Below, in pieces: positions 1 through 5,802 of a stretch of DNA of 5,905 nucleotides. The position numbers were made by a program, and so were the translations under genes. Numbering within the stretch: the stretch's first letter is position 1; every line of letters starts with the position of its first letter. The notes beneath the pieces are model-generated. The model was given only the letters and a program-made list of their open reading frames with translations, was not told the origin of the DNA and searched no databases. The DNA is taken from contig CAMLEQ010000253.1 in the NCBI GenBank assembly GCA_946479015.1, forward strand, positions 1-5,905, read 5' to 3'. This stretch comes from an uncultured Gemmatimonadota bacterium. GTDB lineage: Bacteria > Gemmatimonadota > Gemmatimonadetes > Gemmatimonadales > Gemmatimonadaceae.

Positions 1-1
1 C

Positions 2-544
2 GGCGACTGCATCCAGATCGGCGCGCGCAACATGCAGAACTACTCGCTCCTCAAGTTCGTGGCGAAGCTCGGCAAGCCGGTGCTCCTCAAGCGCGGCCTC
101 GCCGCCACGATCAGCGAGCTGCTGCTCAGCGCCGAGTACATCCTCGCCGGCGGGAACGACCAGGTGATCCTCTGCGAGCGCGGCATCCGCACCTTCGACA
201 ACGTGACGCGGAACATGTTCGACCTCACCGCGATTCCGATCGTGCAGGGGCTCTCCCACCTCCCCATCGTCGCCGACCCGAGCCACGGCACCGGCCTGCG
301 CGACAAGGTGATCCCGATGGCGCGCGCCGCCGTCGCCGCCGGCGCGAGCGGGATCCTCGTGGAGGTGCACCCGCACCCCGACCGCGCCCTCTCCGACGGC
401 GCCCAGTCGCTCTACCCCGAGCAGTTCGCGCAGCTCGTTGGCGAGCTGCGGGCGATCGCAGCGGCCATCGGCCGCACGGTCGCTCCGGCCCCCGGCGCGC
501 CGGTGGCCCAGCGCGCCGGGACCGCGGCGGCCGCCCCGGTGTAA
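2..544 (+). CDS. aroF: 3-deoxy-7-phosphoheptulonate (DAHP) synthase, type I-beta, 3' part (5' end outside window)
   Basis: This enzyme condenses phosphoenolpyruvate with erythrose 4-phosphate, the first step of the shikimate pathway to aromatic amino acids, in the cytoplasm. The frame is open from base 2, before the first ATG at 32, so that ATG is internal: the segment [13 protein letters not shown] spans it and is typical of the Bacillus/Thermotoga-type (AroA(G)) family. Further family blocks follow: [15 protein letters not shown], the [15 protein letters not shown] block, DPSHGTG (His codon 284-286), EVHP and ALSDGAQ. The His, Glu and Asp of the last three match the known metal ligands; the Cys ligand would lie upstream of the window. 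About 180 residues are visible, roughly the C-terminal half. The last 25 or so residues are an Ala/Pro-rich tail beyond the usual barrel end. KDO-8-phosphate synthase is a related fold, but these motifs fit DAHP synthase better. The symbol could equally be aroG or aroA; I am sure of the family. Confidence 0.93.
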   Translation, partial: GDCIQIGARNMQNYSLLKFVAKLGKPVLLKRGLAATISELLLSAEYILAGGNDQVILCERGIRTFDNVTRNMFDLTAIPIVQGLSHLPIVADPSHGTGLRDKVIPMARAAVAAGASGILVEVHPHPDRALSDGAQSLYPEQFAQLVGELRAIAAAIGRTVAPAPGAPVAQRAGTAAAAPV

Positions 545-550
545 CTGCTA

Positions 551-652
551 GGGGTGCGGGGCGACGAGGGGCGCGGGGCGCGGGCTGGGAGGATTTCTGC
601 ATTACGCGCCGCGCGACCGTCGATCCGCGACCCGCACCCCGCGACCCGCGCT
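551..652. repeat. Inverted G-rich / C-rich repeat arms with 7-base periodicity, upstream of lolA
   Basis: The gap between the DAHP synthase gene and lolA has a G-rich left arm (551-585) and a C-rich right arm (625-652) around a less GC-rich core (about 591-606). Bases 571-584 are complementary to 638-651 at 13 of 14 positions. Bases 551-560 are perfectly complementary to 631-640, so alternative pairings exist. The right arm reads as four 7-base units starting at 625, 632, 639 and 646, each beginning CCGC. An 11-base direct repeat, CCGCGACCCGC, occurs at 625-635 and 639-649. The left arm also tends to a 7-base period, most clearly in the units at 565, 572 and 579. It could be a degenerate dispersed repeat, a terminator for the upstream gene or an mRNA leader structure; the sequence does not decide. 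Confidence 0.6.
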
Positions 653-662
653 GGTAACCGAC

Positions 663-670
663 AAGGAGAG
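663..670 (+). promoter_or_regulatory. Strong ribosome binding site of lolA
   Basis: AAGGAGAG has its GGAG core at 665-668, six bases before the ATG at 675. This is the clearest Shine-Dalgarno sequence in the window and fixes the lolA start. It lies just 3' of the C-rich arm of the upstream inverted repeat. Confidence 0.8.
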
Positions 671-674
671 ACAG

Positions 675-1334
675 ATGCGAGCATATTTTGCCGCGCTCGC
701 CGGAGCGGTGCTCATCGCCGCCCCCGGGGGCGCGCAGACGGCGAAGCAGACGGTGGGTCGCGCGGCCGCGCGCTACGCGAAGATCCACACCGTGCGCGCC
801 ACCTTCACGCAGACGCTCACCAATCCGCTCACCGGGAGCGAGGTCACGTCGCACGGCGAGCTCCAGCAGCGCATCCCCGGCTATCTGTCGGTACGTTTCA
901 CCGATCCCGCCGGCGATCGCATCGTGGCCGACGGGAAGGCGGTGTGGGTGTATCTGCCGAGCACCAACCCGGGGCAGGTCATCAAGGCGCCGCTCTCCGC
1001 CGGGAGCGCCGGCGTCCCCGATGTGTCGTCGTGGTTCCTCGACAACCCGGAGAAGCGCTACACCATCTCCGACGCCGGCACCGCCGCCATCGAGGGGCAC
1101 GCCACGCACGCCGTCACGCTCGTGCCGCGCGATTCCACCATCCCCTTCACCAAGGCCACGGTGTGGGTGGATGACGACGACGCGCTCCTGCGGCAGGTGG
1201 AGACCACCGACGCGAACGGCGTGGTGCGCCGCATCACCGTCGACAGGATCGTGCCGAACGCCCGGATCGAGCCGGACGCGTTCACCTTCCGCGTGCCGAA
1301 GGGGGTGAAGGTGTTCGAGTCATCCGGCGGGTGA
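675..1334 (+). CDS. lolA: Outer-membrane lipoprotein carrier protein LolA family
   Basis: LolA is the periplasmic chaperone that takes lipoproteins released by the LolCDE transporter and carries them to the outer membrane. The product has 219 residues, close to the family norm. Residues 1-20 form a signal peptide: Arg2, a hydrophobic stretch from about 4 to 16, and a likely cleavage after the Ala of GGAQ. Family-like blocks are ATFTQTLTNPLTG (residues 42-54), GELQQRIPGYLSVRFTDPAGD (61-81, here noted by its ends), the DGKAVWVYLP block (86-95), and the terminal DAFTFRVPKGVKVFE block (201-215), which matches the usual FxFxxPxGvdV ending of LolA. A strong Shine-Dalgarno sequence supports the start. 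It follows the DAHP synthase gene after 130 bases, and its end faces the minus-strand operon. No LolB or LolCDE gene is visible. Pairwise identity to characterised LolA looks low, so the carrier role is inferred from family membership. Confidence 0.85.
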   Translation: MRAYFAALAGAVLIAAPGGAQTAKQTVGRAAARYAKIHTVRATFTQTLTNPLTGSEVTSHGELQQRIPGYLSVRFTDPAGDRIVADGKAVWVYLPSTNPGQVIKAPLSAGSAGVPDVSSWFLDNPEKRYTISDAGTAAIEGHATHAVTLVPRDSTIPFTKATVWVDDDDALLRQVETTDANGVVRRITVDRIVPNARIEPDAFTFRVPKGVKVFESSGG

Positions 1335-1340
1335 AGGGCG

Positions 1341-1352
1341 GCGCCCGGGCGC
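1341..1352. repeat. 12-base perfect palindrome just after lolA
   Basis: GCGCCCGGGCGC begins six bases after the lolA stop codon and is self-complementary. In RNA it could make a short GC stem, and it may add to the larger palindrome 25 bases downstream in ending lolA transcription. There is no U tract after it. Short GC palindromes are common by chance at this base composition. Confidence 0.35.
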
Positions 1353-1376
1353 GCCCTCACCGGAACCACGAACGCC

Positions 1377-1404
1377 GAAGGCCGAGTGAGCTCACTCGGC
1401 CTTC
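1377..1404. terminator. Perfect 28-base palindrome at the convergent gene junction, probable bidirectional terminator or 3' stem
   Basis: The arms GAAGGCCGAGTGAG (1377-1390) and CTCACTCGGCCTTC (1391-1404) are exact reverse complements with no spacer, so an RNA from either strand can fold a stem of about 12 pairs with a 4-base loop. It lies where lolA (plus) and the DUF2520 gene (minus) converge. It contains the last Lys-Ala-Glu codons and the TGA stop of the minus-strand gene (stop at 1392-1394). No U tract follows on either strand (AACATTTCC on plus, GGCGTTCG on minus), so classical intrinsic termination is not proven. Transcript 3'-end protection, or a protein-binding dyad, are alternatives. 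Confidence 0.6.
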
Positions 1405-2237
1405 AACATTTCCCGGATCGCCTCGATCTTCTCCGGCGCCGCGCCCGCCGCGAGCGCCAGCGGGAGCGCGGCGAGGGAAAGCGCGCGGTAGACCGCGAGC
1501 GCATCCGCATCGCAGCCGAGCGCGGCGAGGTGCGAGCGCACCGTGCCGTCGTCGCCGCGCACCAGCGGGCCAGTAAGCGCGCGCGCTCCGCGGTACGCGC
1601 CAAGGTTCGCCGCGGTGGCGAGGAAGAGCGGACGCAGCGCGCTGTGCGCCACCGCCGGGTCGAGCCCCGCCTCCTCGAGCAGCCGCTCCCCGAGCGAGAG
1701 CAGCACCACCGGGAAGTTCGACACCATCACCGCCGCGGCGTGGTAGCGAGCTTTCTCCCCCGGCGGGATGTCGAGCACACGCGCGCCGATCGCCGCGGCG
1801 AGCACGGTGGAGCACTCGCGAGCGCGCTCGTCGCCGTCGACGCCGATCCACGCGCCGCGCAGCAGCTCCGGCGCGCTCGCCGGATCGGCGATCGGCACGA
1901 GCGGGTGGAACGTTCCCGCCGGGTGCCCCGCCGCGCGCACGCGCGCGAGCATCGACGGCTCGGCGCTCCCGCTCGCGTGGAGCACCACCGTGCCGGGCGC
2001 GAGCGGCCCCGCGAGCAGCTCCTCGAGCGCGGCGTCGATCTGCGCGTCGCGCACGGTCACGAGCACCACGCTCGCGCTCGCGAGCGAGGGCGGGAGCGCG
2101 CCGACGGTCACGCCGTCGTCGCCAGGGTGGACGTGGCGGCCGTGTACCCCCACCACGCGCACGCCGGACGCACGAAGGGCGCGGGCGAGCCCCGTTCCGG
2201 CCCGGCCCGCGCCCATGATGAAGACGTGCTCGCTCAT
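1392..2237 (-). CDS. Rossmann-like and DUF2520 domain protein, putative NAD(P)-dependent oxidoreductase
   Basis: The 281-residue product has the two-domain plan of the DUF2520 family, which resembles ketopantoate and pyrroline-5-carboxylate reductases. The N-terminal Rossmann half opens with VFIMGAGRAGTGLARAL (residues 5-21), a dinucleotide-binding glycine loop, followed by strand blocks ending near VVLHASGS (84-91). The C-terminal helical half carries the family signatures GTFHPLVP (108-115), EKARYHAAAVMVSNF (161-175) and LTGPLVRGDD (221-230). The conserved His111, His166 and Asn174 are good candidate functional residues, but no substrate is established for the family, so I assign none. The ATG at 2235-2237 overlaps the stop of the upstream protease gene as ATGA, which indicates translational coupling; no strong separate ribosome site is visible. 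It is the last gene of the operon and its 3' end lies inside a perfect palindrome. In other bacteria such genes are often found near pantothenate genes; none is visible here. Confidence 0.88.
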   Translation of the reverse strand: MSEHVFIMGAGRAGTGLARALRASGVRVVGVHGRHVHPGDDGVTVGALPPSLASASVVLVTVRDAQIDAALEELLAGPLAPGTVVLHASGSAEPSMLARVRAAGHPAGTFHPLVPIADPASAPELLRGAWIGVDGDERARECSTVLAAAIGARVLDIPPGEKARYHAAAVMVSNFPVVLLSLGERLLEEAGLDPAVAHSALRPLFLATAANLGAYRGARALTGPLVRGDDGTVRSHLAALGCDADALAVYRALSLAALPLALAAGAAPEKIEAIREMLKAE

Positions 2238-3877
2238 GACTTGTGCTGGACGTCCTCCTGCTTCGCCGCGCGGAGCGCCGCGGCGGCCTGGAGCAACTCC
2301 TTCTGCGTCGTCGCCTTGCCGGCGAGGCCGAGCGCGCTGTGGATCACGCGGTCGTCCTTCGCGCGCCGGCGGAACTCCGCATCGGTCCCGTACACGTAGC
2401 GCTCGATCTCGTACGACAGCAGCCGGTTCACCGCCGACGTCGCCGAGTCGTACTGCTGCCGGTCCAGCGCGATCCCCTTCTTCCGCATCCGCGACCAGAG
2501 CTGCGCGCGCATCTCCGGCGTCACCGTGAAGTCCGGCGACGACACTCCCTTCGACGCCTTCACCGCCAGCGCCGTCTCGGTGAGCGCGTCGCGGAAGTGC
2601 GGGATGTCGCGCCCCAGCTCCTGCCAGAGCGCGAGCATCCCCGTCGCCGAATCCTCGCTCGCGACGATCAGGTCGGGGGTGATTCCCCCGCCGCCGTACA
2701 CGACGCGGCCGGCGTCGGTGCGGTACGGCTTCCGCTGCGACAGCGGCTGCTCCTGCACGGAGTCCGTCTCCGGCACGGTGGCGCCGTCCTCGTCGTCCTC
2801 CGCGGAGGTGTCCGGGCGCTCCTTCTGGATGCTCCGCCCCGACGGGGTGAACCAGCGCGCGGTGGTGAGCTTGAGCGCGCCGCCGCCGTCGGAGAGCGGG
2901 AACACCGACTGCGCGCTCCCCTTCCCGTACGTGGTGGAGCCGAGGATCACCGCGCGGTCGTGGTCCTGGAGCGCGCCGGCGACGATCTCGGCGGCGCTCG
3001 CGCTGTGGTCGTCCACGAGCGTGATCACATCCAGGTCGGGCCAGAGCTGCCGCGTGGCGTCGCTGAACTCGCGCGTCGTTCCCGGCGCGCGCCCGCGCAT
3101 GGACACGATCGTGTCGCCGGGATCGAGGAAGAGGTCGGCGATCGACACCCCCTGCTCGAGCAGCCCGCCGGGATTCGAGCGGAGGTCGAACACGAGCGTC
3201 TTCATCCCGTGCCGCCGCAGGTCGCCGATGGCGCTGCGCAGCTCGTCCTCGCTCGACTCGCTGAAGATCGTGAGATCCACGTAGCCCACCTTGTCGGTGA
3301 GCATCATCGGGTGGCGCACGGCGCGCACGTGGATGTCGGCGCGCTCCACCTTGAACGGCAGGTGCGCGGCGATGCCGGGGCGCTCCACGGTGAGATCCGC
3401 CGTCGTGCCCGGCGGGCCGCGCAGCGCATCCCTCGCCTCATCAGGGCTCCACCCCTCGGTGGACTTCCCGTTCACCGCCACGATCCGGTCGCCCGGCTGG
3501 ATCCCGGCGCGCTCGGCCGGCGTGCCGGGGAGCGGGGAGATGATCGTGATCCACCCGTCGCGCACGTCGATCTGCACGCCGAGCCCGACGTACGTCCCCG
3601 ACGTGCTCTCGTTCAGCTTCCGCAGGTGGTCGGGGGTGAGATACACCGAGTGCGGATCGTGGAGCTCGTCGACCATCCCCGACGTCGCCTTGATGTACAG
3701 CTCGGAGGCAGGGATGGAATCCACGTAGTCCTGGGCGACGCGTTGCAGCACGTCGTCGAACAGGCGGGCGGCGGCGTAGCCGCCGGTGCCGCGCTCGAGC
3801 CCGCGCTGCAGCAGCCAACCGCCGGACACGAGGGCGCCGCCGAGTGCGGCGAGCGCGATGAAGGCGCGAGAACGCAT
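2234..3877 (-). CDS. Carboxy-terminal processing protease, peptidase family S41 (PDZ-containing)
   Basis: This is a CtpA/Prc-type serine protease of 547 residues that probably acts in the periplasm on envelope proteins. Residues 5-23 form one hydrophobic N-terminal segment after MRSR, a signal anchor or signal peptide. A helical region (about 33-90) includes ELHDPHSVYLTP, a standard CtpA block. A PDZ domain follows (about 92-175) with GTYVGLGVQ and AGIQPGDRIVAVNG. The S41 core (about 190-350) has FDLRSNPGGLL and HSASAAEIVAGALQD. Ser294 and Lys319 (in YGKG) are 25 residues apart, the spacing of the known Ser/Lys dyad of C-terminal processing proteases. An acidic linker (353-375) sits before GGGITPD (396-402). 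The final 110 or so residues are charged and helical and are not recognised. I chose ATG 3877 because GAGG lies five bases upstream and the signal segment follows; GTG at 3880 is possible. The gene starts 25 bases after tmk and overlaps the DUF2520 gene by four bases. Confidence 0.93.
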   Translation of the reverse strand: MRSRAFIALAALGGALVSGGWLLQRGLERGTGGYAAARLFDDVLQRVAQDYVDSIPASELYIKATSGMVDELHDPHSVYLTPDHLRKLNESTSGTYVGLGVQIDVRDGWITIISPLPGTPAERAGIQPGDRIVAVNGKSTEGWSPDEARDALRGPPGTTADLTVERPGIAAHLPFKVERADIHVRAVRHPMMLTDKVGYVDLTIFSESSEDELRSAIGDLRRHGMKTLVFDLRSNPGGLLEQGVSIADLFLDPGDTIVSMRGRAPGTTREFSDATRQLWPDLDVITLVDDHSASAAEIVAGALQDHDRAVILGSTTYGKGSAQSVFPLSDGGGALKLTTARWFTPSGRSIQKERPDTSAEDDEDGATVPETDSVQEQPLSQRKPYRTDAGRVVYGGGGITPDLIVASEDSATGMLALWQELGRDIPHFRDALTETALAVKASKGVSSPDFTVTPEMRAQLWSRMRKKGIALDRQQYDSATSAVNRLLSYEIERYVYGTDAEFRRRAKDDRVIHSALGLAGKATTQKELLQAAAALRAAKQEDVQHKS

Positions 3878-3882
3878 CACGA

Positions 3883-3886
3883 CCTC
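3883..3886 (-). promoter_or_regulatory. Ribosome binding site of the S41 protease gene
   Basis: On the minus strand GAGG stands five bases before ATG 3877, inside the 25-base gap after the tmk stop. It supports starting the protease at MRSRAF and not at the far-upstream in-frame ATG at 4099, which would run through tmk. Confidence 0.65.
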
Positions 3887-3902
3887 GGTTGAGCGTACCG
3901 GA

Positions 3903-4577
3903 TCACTGGCGCGACCCATCCAGCACCGAGAAAGTTTCGGGCCACCGCTCGGCGAGGAGCGCGAGCACCCGGCCGAACACTTCGTCCTGCGACCCTTCCC
4001 CATCGACGGCGACGATCGCGCCGCACTCCGGGTGATCGATCTGCCAATCGGGAGAGAGCGCCGTGGCGAACGCGCGCTCCACGCGCGCGTGGAACTCATC
4101 CCCCGCCTGTTCCATACGATCGGGCGCGCCGCGGAGTTCCGCCCGCTTCCGCCGGCGCTCGGCCGGCACCTCGAACAATAGCGTGAGATCGGGGATCACG
4201 CCGCCAGTGGCGAGCGCGTTCGCCGCGCGCACCTCCCGCTCGGGCAGCCCGCGCCCCGCCACCTGGTACGCGTACGTGGAGAGGAAGAAGCGGTCGGCGA
4301 GCACGAGCTCCCCGGCGCTCAGGCACGGCACGAGCACCTCCGCCGTGAGCTCGGCGCGCGACGCCATGAACAGCAGCGCCTCCGCCGTGGGGGAGATCGC
4401 GCGGTCCGGCTCCAGGAGCAGCCGCCGGATCTCGTTGCCGAGCGCGGTCTGCCCCGGCTCGCGCACGCCGGTGAAGCGCACGCCGCGCGCGGTGAGCCAA
4501 TCCGCGAGGAGCCGGAGCTGCGTGGTCTTCCCCGCCCCCTCCGGCCCCTCGAACACGATCAGCCGTCCGCGCGCCAT
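3903..4577 (-). CDS. tmk: Thymidylate (dTMP) kinase
   Basis: Tmk phosphorylates dTMP to dTDP with ATP, an essential cytoplasmic step of dTTP supply. The 224-residue product has every main family block: a P-loop FEGPEGAGKTT (residues 9-19), REPG (39-42), the dTMP-site segment ADRFFLSTYAYQ (94-105) followed by GRGL, PDLTLLFEVP (129-138), and a lid region with RAELRGAPDRMEQ (145-157). The P-loop has no Arg and the lid has several, as in the Escherichia coli type of enzyme. Two small departures are DRF where DRY is common and REPGQT where REPGGT is common; both are conservative. ATG 4577 puts the P-loop at the usual distance from the N-terminus and lies four bases after the YlbF-like stop, with GGGGTGAGCGG before it. 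The gene is third in the prmC-to-DUF2520 cluster. Length and motifs indicate an intact, active enzyme. Confidence 0.96.
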   Translation of the reverse strand: MARGRLIVFEGPEGAGKTTQLRLLADWLTARGVRFTGVREPGQTALGNEIRRLLLEPDRAISPTAEALLFMASRAELTAEVLVPCLSAGELVLADRFFLSTYAYQVAGRGLPEREVRAANALATGGVIPDLTLLFEVPAERRRKRAELRGAPDRMEQAGDEFHARVERAFATALSPDWQIDHPECGAIVAVDGEGSQDEVFGRVLALLAERWPETFSVLDGSRQ

Positions 4578-4581
4578 CCGC

Positions 4582-4941
4582 TCACCCCAGCGTGATGATC
4601 GGGCTCGCCGCGCCGCGCTGGATCCCCTCGAGGATCCACTCGTTCACGCGCATCATGATCTTGTCGAAGTTCTCCTGCGCGGCGGCCACGCCCTGGTACG
4701 CCGGATTCACCTGCACTTTCTCCAGCAGCCCGTCGAGCTGCTGCTCCATCTCCGGCGTGGGCTGCTCTCCGCGCTCGATCATCCGCTGCGCCTCCATGCG
4801 GAGCTGCTCCATCTGGCGCAGCAGCGTGACCGCATCGCGGTCGCCGTTGAGCGCGTCGTTCGCGCGCTTCACCGCCTGGTACTCTCCGCTCTGGCCGATG
4901 ATGCGGCCGAGCTCCTTCGCCTTGTCTTCCAGCATGCTCAT
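4582..4941 (-). CDS. YlbF/YmcA (Com_YlbF, DUF964) family small helical protein
   Basis: The product has 119 residues, almost all predicted helix. Features of the family are an N-terminal helix AKELGRIIGQSGEYQAVKRA (residues 8-27), a D-x-x-A-x-x-L-L segment (DRDAVTLLRQM, 34-44), a Gln/Glu/Met-rich helix, VNPAYQGV (78-85) and a final amphipathic helix ending at about residue 109. In Bacillus, YlbF and YmcA with YaaT form the RicAFT complex, which affects RNase Y and competence, sporulation and biofilm. That complex binds Fe-S clusters through cysteines, but this protein has no cysteine, so that part of the role cannot carry over. ATG 4941 overlaps the prmC stop as ATGA and has GGGGGA four bases upstream; a second ATG at 4935 is less likely. 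It lies directly before tmk. YbaB/EbfC was considered and does not fit the sequence pattern. Function here is unknown. Confidence 0.75.
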   Translation of the reverse strand: MSMLEDKAKELGRIIGQSGEYQAVKRANDALNGDRDAVTLLRQMEQLRMEAQRMIERGEQPTPEMEQQLDGLLEKVQVNPAYQGVAAAQENFDKIMMRVNEWILEGIQRGAASPIITLG

Positions 4942-5789
4942 GGGGTCCCCCGCCTCGCCAACAGGAATCGTTCGCGCCCCGCGAGGTCGAGCCTCACGGA
5001 AACGTCGCGGTATCGGCCATCGGCGAGAGCGATCTCCGCCGCCAGCGATGCACGTCGCGAATCCACTTCCAGCGCCAGCAGCCCGCCCGGCACCAGCACC
5101 TCCGGCGCGCCACGGATGATCGCCTCCGTGGCCACCATCCCATCCGCCCCGCAGTAGAGCGCGATCGGCGGCTCCCAGTCGCGCACGCTCGCCGGGAGCG
5201 CGCGCGCTTCGTGGTGCGCGATGTACGGTGGATTGGACACGAGCACACGCGCCCGCACATCGCGGACCGGCGCGAGCAGCGATCCCTGCCGCAACTCCAC
5301 CGGCGCGCGCAGCGCGTCCGCGAGCCGCTCGGCGTTCGCGCGCGCCACCGCCAGCGCCCCCGCGGACACATCCGTGGCGATCACGCGGTCGAAGCGCCCC
5401 TCGCTCGCGAGCGCCAGTGCGATCGCCCCCGATCCCGTGCCGATGTCCACCGCCACCCCGCCGGGCCCGTCGGCGCTGCACTCCAGCACCAGCTCCACCA
5501 GCCCCTCCGTCTCCTGCCGCGGGATCAGCACGCGCTCATCGACGTCGAGCGTGAGGTGCCGGAACGCCGCCCTCCCCACCGCGTACGCGAACGGCGCCCC
5601 CGCCGCGCGCTTCGCCGCCGCGCTCCGCGCCGCCCCCGCGATTTCCCCGTCCAGCACCTCCCCCCGATTCACCGTCGGCCAGAAGCGCGGCATGTCCACC
5701 AGCGCCGCCACGATGTCCCGCGCCTCGGAACGGCTGTCCGCCGGCGAGATCCCGGCGCTGGCGAGCGTGGTCGCGAGGTCGTCGAGCAA
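4938..5789 (-). CDS. prmC: Peptide chain release factor N5-glutamine methyltransferase
   Basis: PrmC uses S-adenosylmethionine to methylate the Gln of the GGQ motif in release factors RF1 and RF2, which raises termination efficiency. The visible 283 residues contain an N-terminal helical release-factor-binding part (1-75), AYAVGRAAFRHLTL (68-81), VLIPRQETEGLVE (87-99), SAM motif VDIGTGSGAIALAL (114-127), the acidic end of the next strand at IATD (137-140), and catalytic NPPY (186-189) followed by DWEPPIALYCGADGM (204-218). These are diagnostic. The start is uncertain. TTG at 5787-5789 is the only ATG, GTG or TTG in this frame between there and the window end. The codons just before it read A-V-V-G-E-L, which resembles the usual family N-terminus, and no ribosome site stands at a proper distance. 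A 7-base tandem repeat begins 14 bases upstream. The gene leads the visible operon and overlaps the YlbF-like gene by four bases; prfA is a frequent upstream neighbour but would be outside the window. Confidence 0.94.
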   Translation of the reverse strand: MLDDLATTLASAGISPADSRSEARDIVAALVDMPRFWPTVNRGEVLDGEIAGAARSAAAKRAAGAPFAYAVGRAAFRHLTLDVDERVLIPRQETEGLVELVLECSADGPGGVAVDIGTGSGAIALALASEGRFDRVIATDVSAGALAVARANAERLADALRAPVELRQGSLLAPVRDVRARVLVSNPPYIAHHEARALPASVRDWEPPIALYCGADGMVATEAIIRGAPEVLVPGGLLALEVDSRRASLAAEIALADGRYRDVSVRLDLAGRERFLLARRGTP

Positions 5790-5802
5790 CTCGCCAACGA
5801 CC

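Noticed and set aside
586..624. A sigma-70-type promoter in the less GC-rich core before lolA
   Set aside because: Around GATTTCTGCATTACG there is a weak extended -10-like string, but no -35 at a fitting distance, so it cannot be supported from sequence alone.
225..1109. A 294-codon minus-strand open frame across the DAHP synthase and lolA genes
   Set aside because: It spans two real plus-strand genes and their gap, and encodes Arg/Gly-rich sequence without any recognisable domain.
1386..2399. A 337-codon open frame on the plus strand opposite the DUF2520 gene
   Set aside because: It is antisense to a well-supported gene, the product is dominated by Arg and Ala with no motif, and it has no ribosome site.
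2243..3892. A 549-codon open frame on the plus strand opposite the S41 protease gene
   Set aside because: It lies wholly antisense to a gene with clear catalytic motifs. Its product is Arg/His/Leu-rich low-complexity sequence, as expected when high-GC third positions remove stops on the other strand.
3878..4099. Extending the S41 protease upstream to an ATG at 4099
   Set aside because: The extension lies in another frame inside tmk, encodes Ser/Arg-rich sequence, and would bury the signal segment that begins at ATG 3877.
4582..4941. YbaB/EbfC nucleoid-associated protein
   Set aside because: The YbaB pattern (glycine-rich VxVxxxG centre) is absent, and the D-x-x-A-x-x-L-L and VNPAY segments fit YlbF better.
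4942..5481. Extending the YlbF-like protein upstream into a 299-residue product
   Set aside because: The added part is an out-of-frame shadow of prmC; the ATG at 4941 overlaps the prmC stop and matches the family N-terminus.
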